From Panicum virgatum (lineage: Eukaryota; Streptophyta; Magnoliopsida; Poales; Poaceae): a stretch of 64,000 nt of DNA. Below are positions 22,726-34,367 of this stretch, in pieces (the first letter of the stretch is position 1; each line of letters opens with the position of its first letter). The notes beneath the pieces are model-generated. The model saw only the letters and a program-made list of their open reading frames with translations, had not been told where the DNA came from and searched no databases. The stretch lies in the NCBI RefSeq assembly GCF_016808335.1, contig NC_053149.1:37402118-37466117 (forward strand), in the 5' to 3' direction. Both the position numbers and the translations under genes were made by a program.

Positions 22726-24619
22726 TGCTTCAACAGTCTCTTGGAACTTCTGAACATGGTCTTTTATAATGGAGATGTGCAGTTTCTGAGATATAATGCA
22801 GGATCATTTTTTTTATACTCAAGTGGGTGGATCCTAGAAAGATAATGCGCCCTCACTTTAGCGTCAGCATACATCAACTTGATAATTGATTGGTAGGACC
22901 TCTAACAGAGATTAACAACTCGGGTAGTGCATATCCTACGTAGGGACCCTATTTTCTGATATACATTTAATTATAATAACATGATGTAAACTATTGGTAT
23001 TAAAGCTTTGGCACCAAAATCTTGCAAATTCTCTTCCTTCTCTAGAAAATTTTTTAAGGTCCATAAATTTATTTCAAATTGTAAGTTCCAAAATATTTTT
23101 CTGCAAATAGTTCCATGTAAGGACCATGGTGACATGGGTGGGTAAATTAAACAAATGTAGATACCAAAAACATGATTTCAATTTGGTAAACATTGTTCTA
23201 GGTGTTTTTCTTAGGGTAAGTGAAGCTGGTTGGTACTCTTGCATTCATATTATATCCTAGTAGTGTTCATATTCATCATGCACAGCCATTCTGATGGTAG
23301 AGCAATAATACACCTACATAATACGAAGGGAAAACTCTAAATCACACCTTGAACTTTGTTGACCTCAAATTTCATTATTACCAATGAAGCCATGTAATTT
23401 TCATTGTGAGCTTTACAAATAGCATCCTAACCAGGTTTTTCGAAGGAATATTTTCGCTCTGTTCAGCTGGCTTGTTAACCACCCAACCAGCAGTGATCCG
23501 AACAGAGGGTTTGAATATATGGCTGGTGTGTATGGGCGGTCTTTTTGGCCCACTACTTTTATTTGCCATGCGAATGATAGTGAGGGGAGGAAAGAAATGG
23601 AGTATATATATGGATCCCTTTATGATTGAAGGTGAATTGAACCAAACCTAGCTATCATATCAACTTGCACCACGGTAGCACATTGGCAGAATCACCATAG
23701 AATTCTTTAAGAGTGTTATGCCTAATTTATCTAATTTTGATTAAGTTTATAGAAAAATACACTATTGTTTACAATATTCAGTTACTTTCATCAAATCCAC
23801 CATGGATACATGCATGTCTTGACAGTGTATTTATTTAGTATTATATAAGTTATTAATATATTTCTTTATAAACATGGTGACCTACATTTCGGAAAATGGA
23901 ATGGAGAGAGTATTTGAATAATGCTATAAATTTTAGGGTGAAAATATATTGTTTCATAATCAAGGTGAAATTTGAAGATAGTGCCGAAGTGCGAGACGTG
24001 GTTTCATATACCATCGGTGCATTGCTCTAAAGTGAACATGAAAGGACATCTAGAATTAAAAAAAAATCATGATGCGGGCCTTCAAAGAGAAACCACCTTC
24101 ACCCGCTAGTGGAGAGATGAATGGTTTATCCAGATCCGTGTTTTGAGATTCAGCTTTGGCGATGGCATTTTCTCTCTGCATCATCATGTACGAGTTACTC
24201 AACGGGTCTTTTTCCAAGTACCACAAGAAAAAGGGGCCTTTTTCCACGTGTATCATGTGGCCTCAAAAGGTTGAAGGTGGGCTCTAGTTGTTGGCTTGAT
24301 CAACCCTATAATTTTTCAGTTACTTGCTTACCCCTCAAAATGAATTAGTTACTTTCTTGGAATATGCATCCTCTTAATTATACCTATGACAACCAAATAT
24401 CCCCTTGGGTTGGCTGTATACTCTCTACAATAGCAAACTGGCAGTGGCAGCCGTGTAGCAGCGTTCAAATTCTGAAATAACAGTATGACTACACCTAACT
24501 TATTCTGATTTCTGGCATATAGTTTCAGTTCTGTCTCCCACAGATATATGGGCCGGTGTACAGAGTCAGTGTGACGTGTAGATCTTTTTCAGTTTTTCTA
24601 CGTCTGGTTCAGCATTGAT
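22726..24619. other. intergenic between the two WAT1-related genes; no gene seen
   Basis: Holds the 5' flank of gene A and the 3' flank of gene B. Short open frames show no domain. The sequence is AT-rich, as expected for a grass promoter. Confidence 0.5.
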
Positions 24620-27600
24620 CTAATCTTGTGTTTTGAGAACTGATGCTGCTGATCCTTGTTCCTCCAGATCCAAAGCAGCATTTCCGCCATCGTCTCCTTG
24701 CGAGCTCATAGGTACTTGTTCGATTCTCTTTCCCCACAGTACATTATACAGACCACCAACCAGTAGAGCTCCACTTATCACACTGCACAGGAACATCACA
24801 GTATGGCAATATGGCATCGGGCATCAGAAAAGCAGACTCCAACCAATTTGCTACTGTCAAAACAGGCAGAGCTCATTTATGCCGTGAAGTGACTAGAATA
24901 AACAGTTAAACACACCTCCCCAGGGTGACTGCTTCTCCTATGACTGTCAGGTTGATAGTGAATACCAATGTCAATGGTACGGTCATGGACAGGAATACAG
25001 GCCCCCTCATGTCAACTAACCAAACTTGCAGGTAGCACAAAACTGCAAGTGTTATGCCCTGCAAAGTTCAGTAAAAATGAAACATAAGAAGCTTAAAAAG
25101 TAACAGTTCCAACTAGCGTTGTTCCATTTCAACCGGTGATCTTTACCAAGCCAGTGGCAGTTTTTCAAATATTTTGCCAGTCACAGTACATTTTTTTTCT
25201 GGAAGGACAATGACCTCAAGAAACCTTTTACAGTGCTTGGAAATACTTTCCAACGCTTTCCAATACCTTACCTCCCAATGCCTACTCATAATATTATTTT
25301 TAATTAATTTTAACTATTGAAGGGTAGAATAGTAATTGGATACCAAATCCCCACCATCCCCGACCGCCTCCTTCCGGTGCCGCCGCCTTGGCTCCTGCTC
25401 GCCGTGCGCGGAATGGCAGGCGTCCGAGCTCACTGCCGCCAGTTCGACGGCCTCGCCAAGCCAACAATGACGGCGTGCCTCCACGGCCTCCACCATATAT
25501 GTGCTGCCCTGTCTCTGTCCGGCGCCGCCAAGGCCAAGCTCCGCACTCTGCTCGAGCTTGTCTGGTACGGTGGGTGCGGCTGTCTATCTGCAATGCATCT
25601 CTACACAACAACAACACATGGAGGATCATGTCACCCCTATGCTGCTATCTTCAACGGCAAAGTGATGATTTCTTTGCGCAGGTAGGGTTCAGCAGAAACC
25701 AGCCGGATCTCTTCCTGAGATCATCTGCTCAACAGCAAACATCTCAGAAACATTGACTGCCTCGTTCTGATCCAATCCGTCATCGTAAACTTTTGTTAAA
25801 ATAAAAATTAGGGGGGAAACAACGTGGTCTGAAATTTTTTTAATGATCATTCAGTATTTCAGTTAGCTGATCTCGCCCGAGTAGATGATCAACGCATAAC
25901 CGTTAGTTTAGTCACCAGCGACCTTGCATATCTGACTTCAGTCCACGGCCTGCTTCCAGATCTCTGCAATCTGACTGCCCGGCCTATCAGTGTCTGCATG
26001 ATGTTCAGGAACAGGTGCAGCAGGGTGATGCATTGAACATTGACCGTCTCGATCGTTCCAGAGTTGAGCACCTAGCCTGCCGGAGACGCAGCACAGCAGG
26101 AGGCGATGCTAATGCAGATGCAGCTCGTTGGTGGTGGGGTTTCCATGCGGCGAGTGCGGAGGCAGAGTCCTGGCCTAGGGGCACGTCGCTCGCCGGAACC
26201 CGGCTGAGCACGACGCGGCAGTGGCCGGCGCCGGCGTCTCATGCCGGCAAAAACCGCCGCATGCACGTGGGAATGAACAGGGCGATGCCGCCGGTGTGGG
26301 TGCATAAGGTCGGCGAGGAGCCCCGGCATGAGGGCCGCCTGTTGGCGCTCGCGGTAAATCATACACCCTAATTATACTATTCAAAACATTATTTCTATAT
26401 TTATGAATTTACCATAATATCCTTGATCGAAGAAAATAACTAAAAAAAGGAATTGTCATGAATTTCTAATCATTTTAGCTTTGGAGGTATTGGGAAGCAT
26501 TACGGTACACATGGGCCCACCGGCCATAGACACCTAACGCCTCCTGACGCTTCCTCATTGACGCCTCCCAACGCCTTCCCTCATATTAAACCCACAAATC
26601 ATAGACACATGAAATGCTTCCAGATGCCTCCCCAAGCATTGTAAAAGTTCTCATGAACTCAATAGAACAGCACTGGAATAGCACATTCTACAGGAAGACT
26701 TATATTCACTCTCTGTAATTGTTAAATCCATAGATCTTTAAAAACAATATTCTAGAGATATAGCTCTACCATGATCCAAACATAGTTTGAGGGATCTTAT
26801 ACTTACACAGTAGATTATAGCCACAAGGCCTCCATCCAAACTAAGCTTCCATCTTGAAAAATCTCTCTCAATTAAAAAAGCCATCAGAAAAGACTGAACA
26901 GTTGCAAAGGCTATCTGGAGTGTTGTGTTCAGCAGCTTCGATGGATATTCCCCAAACAGATGTCCCTGTGAAGTACCATGCAGGTTACATTTTAGAGCAA
27001 ACAAAAATGCACTGCAAACCAACATGCGTTTATTACATAAGTGCATGCTAAGAGAGCTAGCGGTGTATACCTGAAGTACAGCCCACAGAGCCCACATTGC
27101 AGCGGCTAAAGATTGCAAGATGACTCCCAATATCCATTTCCTTGCAGAATTAGTACCACCATGACTTGCGTGATGGAAAAGACGGTGATGGATGAAAGAT
27201 TTCAGCTCTGGTCCCTGGTACAATGCAAGTACAGTAACACCAACAGAACAAAGCACCAAGCCAGAAACTTTAACAACTCCATGGGATCTCTTTAAGTTCA
27301 AAGACTCCATCCTACAAAATTTAGAGCAGAAATATTCACAGCTCCATGAAAGTCTAGTCTCACTAATCTACTACTCCCTCCGTCCCAAAAATAAAGTCAT
27401 TCTAGGATTCAAAATGTATCCCTAAAAACAAGTCATCTTACTCTACTTAGAAAGTGCATGGACATGCAAGAATCAATTAGTGTTAAATATGGGTGATGAA
27501 TAGGGGCAAACATCATCATTTTAGCTTCTTGTTAATTTGTCCTAAAATTCTTAGAGTGACTTGTTTTTTAGGACGGAGGGAGTATGTTCATTGAATACCT

Positions 27601-28992
27601 CACAACTTACAAAAGTTTAGTCTTATTACACCTTCAAAAGTCTCACCTCAAGCCTTCGACATTCTTTTTAGAAGAAATTTCAGCTAAACAAGGGGCCTCG
27701 CTCAGTCTCCAGAATATTACTTAGCAGTGGAGGGAGTAAAATTGGATCCTTTCTTACCTCCATTCTGGTAGCTACTCCAGTTTTTAAATAGATATTCCCT
27801 TTTTTCTAGGCAATGAGTTATTGATCATATATATAGTCTCATCCTAGTAATCAGTAGAGACACAACACAACTACACGTGTTATTGAACATATATACAAGT
27901 TAAATATGTACAAATATTCGAAAATTAACAATTACTAAGACAATTCCTAAACTAGAGAATGGATGAAAAAATCTGTTGTCCACACCTTTCTGAGGAACAC
28001 AGCAATTTCCGTGGAAAATATTACCTGAATAGGACAGCCAAAAAGAAAGTTAACACTGGCACAAGATTTATTACTGCAGAAGCAGATGTTGCTGAAACAT
28101 AATCGAGGCCAATGTAAGATATGATCGTAGAAGCAGACATCCTGAGCAAATAGAAACAAGAAGATCGTTAACAAAATTGCATTGTCACCAGCTGACAAAA
28201 TTATTATATTCGCACTTCAGGGAGAAAATGACACTATAACTACTTGACATAACTATTAGCTTGTCTGTGCGCAATGGTTGGCATGGAAATACATTGTGAA
28301 ACAGGAGTATCAATGAATATGTTAGCAGTTGTAAGTGGTAAAGACTGGATCACCACGAATGAAGGCCATGTGGGGTATAATACTTCATTCAGTTTGCTGA
28401 AACCAAATTTAAGGGAAGATTAGAAAGGAAATATGCTGAGAAAAATAAATTTATTTGATCCAAAGCTACACATGCATGCCAATAAGTTCAAACAGATAAT
28501 GTTTGGACAAGAACTACAAAGTGACACCATGTAGTAATAACAATTCCAAGTCAGAGTTTATCAGGCTATGAGTATATTTCAATTAAGTATGCACACTTGA
28601 ACATCATCATAGAAAAACACTTCATCCAAAGACCCGTTTCATAGAAACAAAACTTAATATATCTGAAACAGTTGTTCATTGACATACCCGTATAATGCAT
28701 GCACAAATAGCTTAAGAGAGACTTTGAATGACAGTGGTGGGGCAGTTTTTCTGCAAAAACAAACTCAGCACATCCTTCCATAAATGACATCCAAGCAAAT
28801 AAGCCACAAATTTGCATACCTTTCAAATGCAACGGCAAGGGGCAGCAAGAGCACACTAGCTATCAGAAACCTGTAAAAAACAAGAACACATGCACTTGTG
28901 CCTTGGCTAAAAGCAATTTTGGTGAGTATGTTTGTGACTCCATAAATAAGTCTTAGGAAAAATGAAACAGCATAAGGAGCTACAGATCCCAT
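24620..28992 (-). CDS. WAT1-related / UMAMIT-type EamA membrane transporter (gene B, 352 aa)
   Basis: Seven exons: 28820-28992, 28688-28750, 28025-28141, 27071-27311, 26807-26965, 24916-25058 and 24620-24782. They sum to 1,059 nt (352 codons plus TAG). Exon sizes are identical to gene A for exons 1, 2, 3 and 5 (173, 63, 117, 159) and nearly so for the rest. The start is MGSVAPYAVSFFLRLIYGV. Landmarks include FYRFLIASVLLLPLAVAFER, PPLSFKVSLKLFVHALYG, YPSKLLNTTLQ, GPVFLSMTVPLTLVF and GEAVTLGR. It is a tandem duplicate of gene A. Intron 5 is enlarged by a GC-rich insert (25226-26647) and intron 3 holds a Stowaway MITE (27374-27582). The role is as for gene A: membrane transport, substrate unknown. 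Confidence 0.94.
25226..26647. mobile_element. putative TIR element carrying GC-rich gene-like DNA, in intron 5 of gene B
   Basis: The left edge CTTTTACAGTGCTTGG (about 25225) and the right edge CCAAGCATTGTAAAAG (26632-26647) are inverted copies (CTTTTACARTGCTTGG). Between them are two GC-rich, exon-like blocks (about 25350-25590 and 26000-26355) in AT-rich surroundings, with no protein I can name. Further inverted words (CTTTCCAATACC and GGTATTGGGAAG) lie inside. No clear target-site duplication was found, so the class is open; a Pack-type element that captured gene fragments is one reading. Confidence 0.5.
27374..27582. mobile_element. Stowaway-like MITE, 209 bp
   Basis: Ends CTCCCTCCGTCCCAAAAA and TTTTTAGGACGGAGGGAG are inverted repeats flanked by TA on both sides (27372-27373 and 27583-27584), the Tc1/mariner-type duplication. 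It lies in intron 3 of gene B. Confidence 0.9.
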
Positions 28993-30212
28993 TTCTGTTG
29001 TTTGTTAGAACTTCAAAGAAGACTACTTCAATACTGCTGGTTGGGCATCAGGATATTTTGTATCAGACATTTGGTTAGTTCAAATATGTAGACATCCACT
29101 CAAAGAAAATATATTTTACTATGCAGGGACAACTTGCTTCAATAATAGCTAAAAATATAACTAAAGTTACTGAAAGTTATTGTCGCTCAAGTAGGTTGGT
29201 AATATGTAAGCTTTGCATGAGCTATAATTTACACAGCTTGGCCCACCTAGTTATGCAACAAACAAGATGCCTCAGCCCCAATCTACATGAATTTTAATAG
29301 AAACGTGAGGCAACCTCCCTTGATTACCGACATGTGGAAAAAAATCTTTAGAAGAAATACGAGTCAAGTACACTAGCAGATCGATTCATTTATTTCCAGT
29401 CAGTCAGAAAACACAGTAGAAGCTTCAATGCTAAATGCCAATTCAATATGATGACAAAACCCGTGTGCAGTTCTCTTGCGCGTTCGAGAAAAAAATTCAA
29501 TATGAAACCATTAAACATAGCAGCATGTTTTCTTATACATATTTGATAAAATAAAATAATCAAATTTCAACCTTCGGTACGGTTGATAAAAGAAATTTAA
29601 TATACATATAAGTAAACTAATGTATTCTGCATAGAATAATAAATAAAATTCAAAAGTAATAGCTCCTCGTATAACTATTGTAACTGCTCGCCTGCAGTTT
29701 AGTTCAACAAGAAAATGAATTTATATTTCTCAGGAAAAGTGTTTCCGGTGATTTCAATTTTCAATGGTAATGTCCAAAATGCTCAACAAGTCATTTCAGA
29801 TTACATATTACTAAATTAATAAAATCAAGTTCACCTACTGCTGCTGCAGTCTATTTTCTAACCTTAACTAAATGCCCATTACTTGGTACCCTCAGTTACT
29901 AAAATTTGGTACACACAATATCACAATGGTGGTTATGCCACATGGTCTGTTGACATCATTTGGCATTAGCACATTCTTATTCTATTAAATAAAAAGAAAA
30001 AAGAAAAGTATACTACTTGAGTACTTGTGTTCAGCTATGAGCAAAAGCAAAGGACGAGAGAGAGAAGGCAAGGCTTTTAGTTATTTCTGATATGTGTTCT
30101 TCTGACTGGACACCCACCTAGGCAAATTTGGTTGCCCAGCAGCCAATGTGGCAACCACAAATTAATGGAACAATAAACATTACTGAATATGAGGATAGAG
30201 ATTAGACGACAG
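28993..30212. other. 5' flank of gene B; no gene seen
   Basis: AT-rich sequence with no coding signal. It contains a tiny retroposon tail at 29452-29494. Confidence 0.5.
29452..29494 (+). mobile_element. extremely 5'-truncated non-LTR retroposon (43 bp)
   Basis: CGTGTGCAGTTCTCTTGCGC...GAGAAAAAAA looks like the 3' end of a grass LINE/SINE with a short A tail. It is flanked by an 11-bp direct repeat ATTCAATATGA (29441-29451 and 29495-29505). Confidence 0.65.
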
Positions 30213-30550
30213 CACAGTCAAGGGGGCTAAATTGATTTCTTTCGCTTGCATAAAAAGATGGTCTACCTCTTTCAGAAGTTCTTTCAGTAGCCACAATTGA
30301 AGTAAACTTTTGTGCAGGTAGGAGGAATTAGTGAGGCATCAATGGGCTAGACGTGGAAAAGCAATTGGGAAGCACTTAAAGAACAGTCAAGGGGCTAAAT
30401 TGATTTCTTTGGCTTGCATAAAAAGATGGTCCATCTCTTTCAAGAGCTCTTTCAGTAGCCACAATTGAAGTTAACTTTTGTGTAGGTAGGAGGAATTAGT
30501 GAGGCATCAATGGGCTAGAGGTGGAAAAGCAATTGGGAACCACTTAAAGA
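30213..30550. repeat. tandem duplication, period about 169 bp
   Basis: CAGTCAAGG...CTAAATTGATTTCTTT...CATAAAAAGATGGTC...AATTGGGAASCACTTAAAGA occurs twice with only a few differences (copies from about 30215 and 30384). Confidence 0.9.
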
Positions 30551-30715
30551 CAAGGAGCAAAGTGGTTTTAGGAGAAATGAGATCAGCAAACCTTTTTCCT
30601 TTTGCCATTTGAAGAGCAATAATTTCACAGTTGCACCTTTGTGATTATTAAAAAAAACAAAGTGGACAAATTCATAAGCAATGTGTTTAGTGGTACAGCA
30701 GTGTCTACTTACACA

Positions 30716-31665
30716 CTCTGTTATCCGGACACGCTTGGGAGGCCACGTATCGCGTGTCCGATACGGATACGGCGGCGATACGGTGCGGATACGCACCCGT
30801 GGAGTATCAGAAAATCACAAAGAGATCGATACGTGGGTCGGACACGTATTTGCACGATTTTGGGACACGGCCCAGCCCACGAAGCAGTTTAGCCTCCCAC
30901 GAGCACTCTCGCACTCCACGGACGCACGCAGGCGCCGCCCGACCAGGCGCCCGCTCGAGCGCCGCCGGTCGCCGTCGCCGGCGACGAGCCGCCGCCCGCC
31001 GGCTAGGAGGAGCACCGGATGCAATCCCCGGTGAGTTTCCCCTTTCCCGTTCTCGTCGTCCTCTCTTATTTCCTCCTCCCCATCCCCGTTGGCCCGATCT
31101 AGAGACCTCAGACCTGTTCCTGGCTCTTGCTTTCTTCTGTAGATGGCTACATCGAGAATTGCTAGTGCTACTGCTGGAGGTGCTAGCGCAAGTGCTAGTG
31201 GTAGTGTAGGATCTGCATCCACGATTGATATAAAGGCTCCACTGTGGACTTATGTTAACATTATAGAGAAGCCTAAAACAGGAGGCTGATGTAGGTCTTC
31301 TTGAAGTGGCTGAACTCTCCCTTGATGAGCCTGAATTGCAAGCTGTATCTTTTGGTCTTGAGGTTGTGGACGTGGAGGAGAATGAAGCACCTGTTGAGGA
31401 TGTAGAAGCATAAACAATGATGCATTGAACTGCAAGCTGTCCTTAATAACTTATAGTAGTTTCCTAGATTTACTTATGTTATGTACTGATTGCTATTTTC
31501 CTATGTTGAACTTTGATTTCTTATTGTTGTGAACTTTGATATGCATTGCTCTTTATTTATTTATTTTAAAAAAGTTCTGAAACGTACCCACGTATCGGAG
31601 TTTTTTGGGAAACTGCCGTATCGGCGTATCCGTATCGGCCTCGATACTGATATATCCATGTAACA
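30716..31665 (+). mobile_element. internally deleted hAT-type transposon derivative
   Basis: Both edges carry a characteristic GATACGG/CCGTATC-rich region (CGATACGGATACGG near 30758-30785, CGGCGTATCCGTATCGG near 31620-31640). Inside, a GC-rich leader is followed by a probable intron (donor GGTGAGTTTCC near 31032, acceptor TTCTGTAG at 31142) and the start and end of a transposase ORF with the middle missing. Exact termini and the 8-bp duplication could not be fixed. Confidence 0.65.
31143..31413 (+). pseudogene. hAT transposase remnant: N- and C-terminal ends joined
   Basis: ATG at 31143 opens a Ser/Ala/Gly-rich N-terminus, then IDIKAPLWTYVNIIEKPK, which resembles the segment just before a BED zinc finger in grass hAT transposases. 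The zinc finger, catalytic region and dimerisation domain are absent. After a TGA near 31287 a second frame encodes an acidic tail (LEVAELSLDEPELQ...EENEAPVEDVEA) ending TAA at 31411-31413. This looks like a deletion derivative that keeps only coding ends; family-level assignment is inference. Confidence 0.55.
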
Positions 31666-31726
31666 TAGACGAGAAGAAGGCTCAAGGAAGAGGAAGCTGA
31701 AGGTGAGCGAGTGGGGAGGGAAGAAG

Positions 31727-31942
31727 ATGAAGGTCCGCGCGTCGGTGAAGCGGTTGTGCGGGTTCTGCAAGGTGGTGAAGCGCCGAGGCATTGTCTTCAT
31801 CCACTGCACCGCCAACCCCAAGCACAAGCAGCGCCAGGGCTTCTCCACTCTCGCCGAAGCCGCCTCATCATGCACCCACCTGCCGCCGCCCCCGCCACCG
31901 ACTGCCAGCAGCACCGCCTCTGCCGCAGCGTTTGCAGAGTAA
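31727..31942 (+). CDS. ribosomal protein bL36 (organellar type), 71 aa
   Basis: [20 protein letters not shown]...[13 protein letters not shown] is the complete bL36 core, with the zinc-coordinating Cys pair CGFC, a later Cys and a final His (H in NPKHKQRQG). bL36 binds the large-subunit rRNA of bacterial-type ribosomes. A nuclear copy is expected to serve the mitochondrial ribosome, since plastid bL36 is normally plastid-encoded; that is inference. The C-terminus carries a Pro/Thr/Ala-rich extension of about 25 residues. I chose the ATG at 31727 because it is where the conserved core starts. No cleavable N-terminal presequence is seen, as is usual for this tiny protein. The CDS starts about 60 bp after the hAT derivative. 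Confidence 0.9.
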   Translation: MKVRASVKRLCGFCKVVKRRGIVFIHCTANPKHKQRQGFSTLAEAASSCTHLPPPPPPTASSTASAAAFAE

Positions 31943-31946
31943 GACG

Positions 31947-31971
31947 CCCCCCCCCCCCCCCCCCCCCCCCC
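31947..31971. repeat. poly-C tract, 25 nt
   Basis: An uninterrupted run of C starts four bases after the bL36 stop codon, then CGCCCCCCTCCCC. Its length is likely to be polymorphic or uncertain in assembly. Confidence 0.9.
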
Positions 31972-33804
31972 GCCCCCCCTCCCCTCCCGCAATGTTTCTT
32001 TTTTGTTAAGTACCCGTTTTGTTATCGAGCAGTTCCTGTGTCTCCAACGTGTTACTGATAAATGGCCAAATTAGGTTTCTGTTTAGAGTTGAAGGTCGGA
32101 TTTGCTCCGGGTGTTTAGTTCTAGTGAGGAATACTTTGGCCATGGTTCTGTTAAATATTGAGGCTAACTAAGATGTAGACCTTTATGCTCATTAACCTGC
32201 CATCTGGGTCCTGAAATTGACTACCTAGGAAGTCAAGTGCTCTCCCAAACTCGCAATTTGGTGTGTTGCACTTCACCCAATTGACTACTAGTTTCGAGCC
32301 TTTCTTAGAAGACAGTAAAGTTACCTGACATAGTTTGTATTTAGATGGCCTGTGATTGTAATACAGTCTTCCTTGGCTTGTCAAATCCTTTTGATTTCTT
32401 ATCGGCCATTACAGTGCAGTGCATAACTGCATATTCTAGCAAAAGGTTGTGTTCTGAGATAGGCCATTGAACAACTTACTGGTAAAGTTACAATCGTCAT
32501 GACATTGGATACAGTACCAGTTCTTTCTTTTTTTTTTTGCATGAACCTGAGATGTAAACTGAATTATTCGACTTGTACACCATATTGTCTATATTTGTCT
32601 TGGGAATTTGCTTCCATTTTTATGCTTGTTCATTGGAGCTTTCAGGATCATGATTATATACCGCTCCTTTGCTGCCTTACTTTGTTATATGATAATCTCT
32701 ATTATTCAAATGAAGTACTTAGAAAGGAGTTCCAATACTTTAATACTTTTGTCAAGATAACAGGACAGCTTGGTGTATTTCCCTTGATGGCTTGGTGTTG
32801 TAGTGTTTATGTTTGTGGAAAATAATGTTCCACTATGTCTTGTATCCTTGCTCAACAACTTGTTTTAGGCAAATGCAATGTTCCCAAATTTGACTTTAGT
32901 TGGTCTGCTTTGCAGAGCTTCCAAGGTGGCTAGGCAAGAGATGTTTACAAAATTTAATTGGCCTCTGGGTTTAGCTGCCCTGCTCAAGAATGGCGAAAAA
33001 TAATGCGTCTGCTCTACTATACGCTGACAATTCAGAAGCAGATTTGTCACTTTGATATCAAGTGAAAGTTTGTAGCCAAAACTAGTCAGTTGAGTTGGTC
33101 CTGTGGTGGAATAATATCAGCACATATTGTTACGCTCCTCAATATGTTTGCTTGTTCGAACAAAATCTATTACACATTTGACGAAAGCTGACATACATGA
33201 CTGCTATTTATCTTGCTGGATGGTTATGATGGCACCGAAATTCTGCAGCGTTCTGATCCATGTTGTGTAGTGCCGTGTCAAAAAAAAATGTGTATTTGTA
33301 TTTGACATTGAATAAATCTAACCACAAAATTGAAAGTTGTACGGGTAAACATCATTTAAACCAACAGGCAATTTTAAAGATTTTGACAACACATTCCATG
33401 CAACCATATGTTCAGAAATTCAACCGAAGCCTCATACCTGGTCGGCAAAACAATCATCATTGCAATTGCAACACTAAAATGGTGAAATCACCAAAACCTG
33501 ACTACATGCCCAAAGAAAAACTGTAGCCTTGCTCTGGCACCTAAGCAATGCTGTCTCGGAATCTCCTATCCTGAAACATTCAGAACTGAGTTATGCTGAA
33601 GGAAAATATCAGTCAAAAACGTCTGATTGAACCGTCTGTCCAAGCCTGAACTTGCACCACATTTTGAAAATCTCAAATTAGCACCAGGGGCAGGACTGCA
33701 GTCTGCAGGAGTCAGCTGAAAACTCACAAAATTTGAAAAACAGCACACAACGAATTGAACACTGATAATGGGTATACCATCTTCATTCTATTTAATCCTT
33801 CAAT

Positions 33805-33886
<82 letters not shown>

Positions 33887-34207
33887 CACGGAAACCCGCA
33901 TATTTAACAGCACAGCTATGCTAGTCCCACAGTCTCGCTACAGATCAATTCAAGCTTAGTCACCAGTGCACACAAATCCATTCCTCTTGTTTTTGGTAGA
34001 ATTAAACATTCAAGAGTGCAATTAGAAAAGCACACAAGTAGGAACAGGCACTGAAGCACATCTATAGGTTCATGATAAGCTTATATCTATTCAGCTGTGA
34101 TGGTCAATGCATAACTCCCGGGCCAATATACAATCACAATCTGTTCTACTAAGTCTGTATATGCACTGCTTAAAAGTTTCAGTCGGTTGTGATTTTGTAA
34201 CCCCTTA
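31972..34207. other. 3' region of bL36 and intergenic; no further gene seen
   Basis: It may include bL36 3' untranslated sequence or introns of an alternative transcript. No coding exon is recognised. A (CA)n microsatellite lies at 33806-33884. Confidence 0.5.
33806..33884. repeat. (CA)n microsatellite, about 40 units
   Basis: A perfect CA dinucleotide run of about 79 nt. Confidence 0.97.
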
Positions 34208-34367
34208 AGGCCTTGTTCAGTTAAAATCCTAGATTACAAAGGTCTGGAGGAGACTGATTCCCAAGCTGACTTGGGATTTAATTCAACCCCCCCCCCCCAC
34301 CCCCACCCCGCGCGCACACACACACACACACAATCCCCTTGGAGAGGGGATTAACCAAACAAGGCCT
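34208..34367. mobile_element. short TIR element (MITE), about 160 bp
   Basis: The left end AGGCCTTGTTCAGTTAAAATCC and right end GGATTAACCAAACAAGGCCT are inverted repeats of the common grass GGCCTTGTT type (hAT- or Harbinger-like MITEs). The interior has poly-C and CA runs. The target duplication is unclear. Confidence 0.65.

Noticed and set aside
25317..25756. Possible gene in the GC-rich part of gene B intron 5
   Set aside because: No domain, start context or splicing support was seen. It was kept only as possible captured DNA.
33768..33959. ORF made of Thr-His repeats
   Set aside because: It is a translation of the CA microsatellite.
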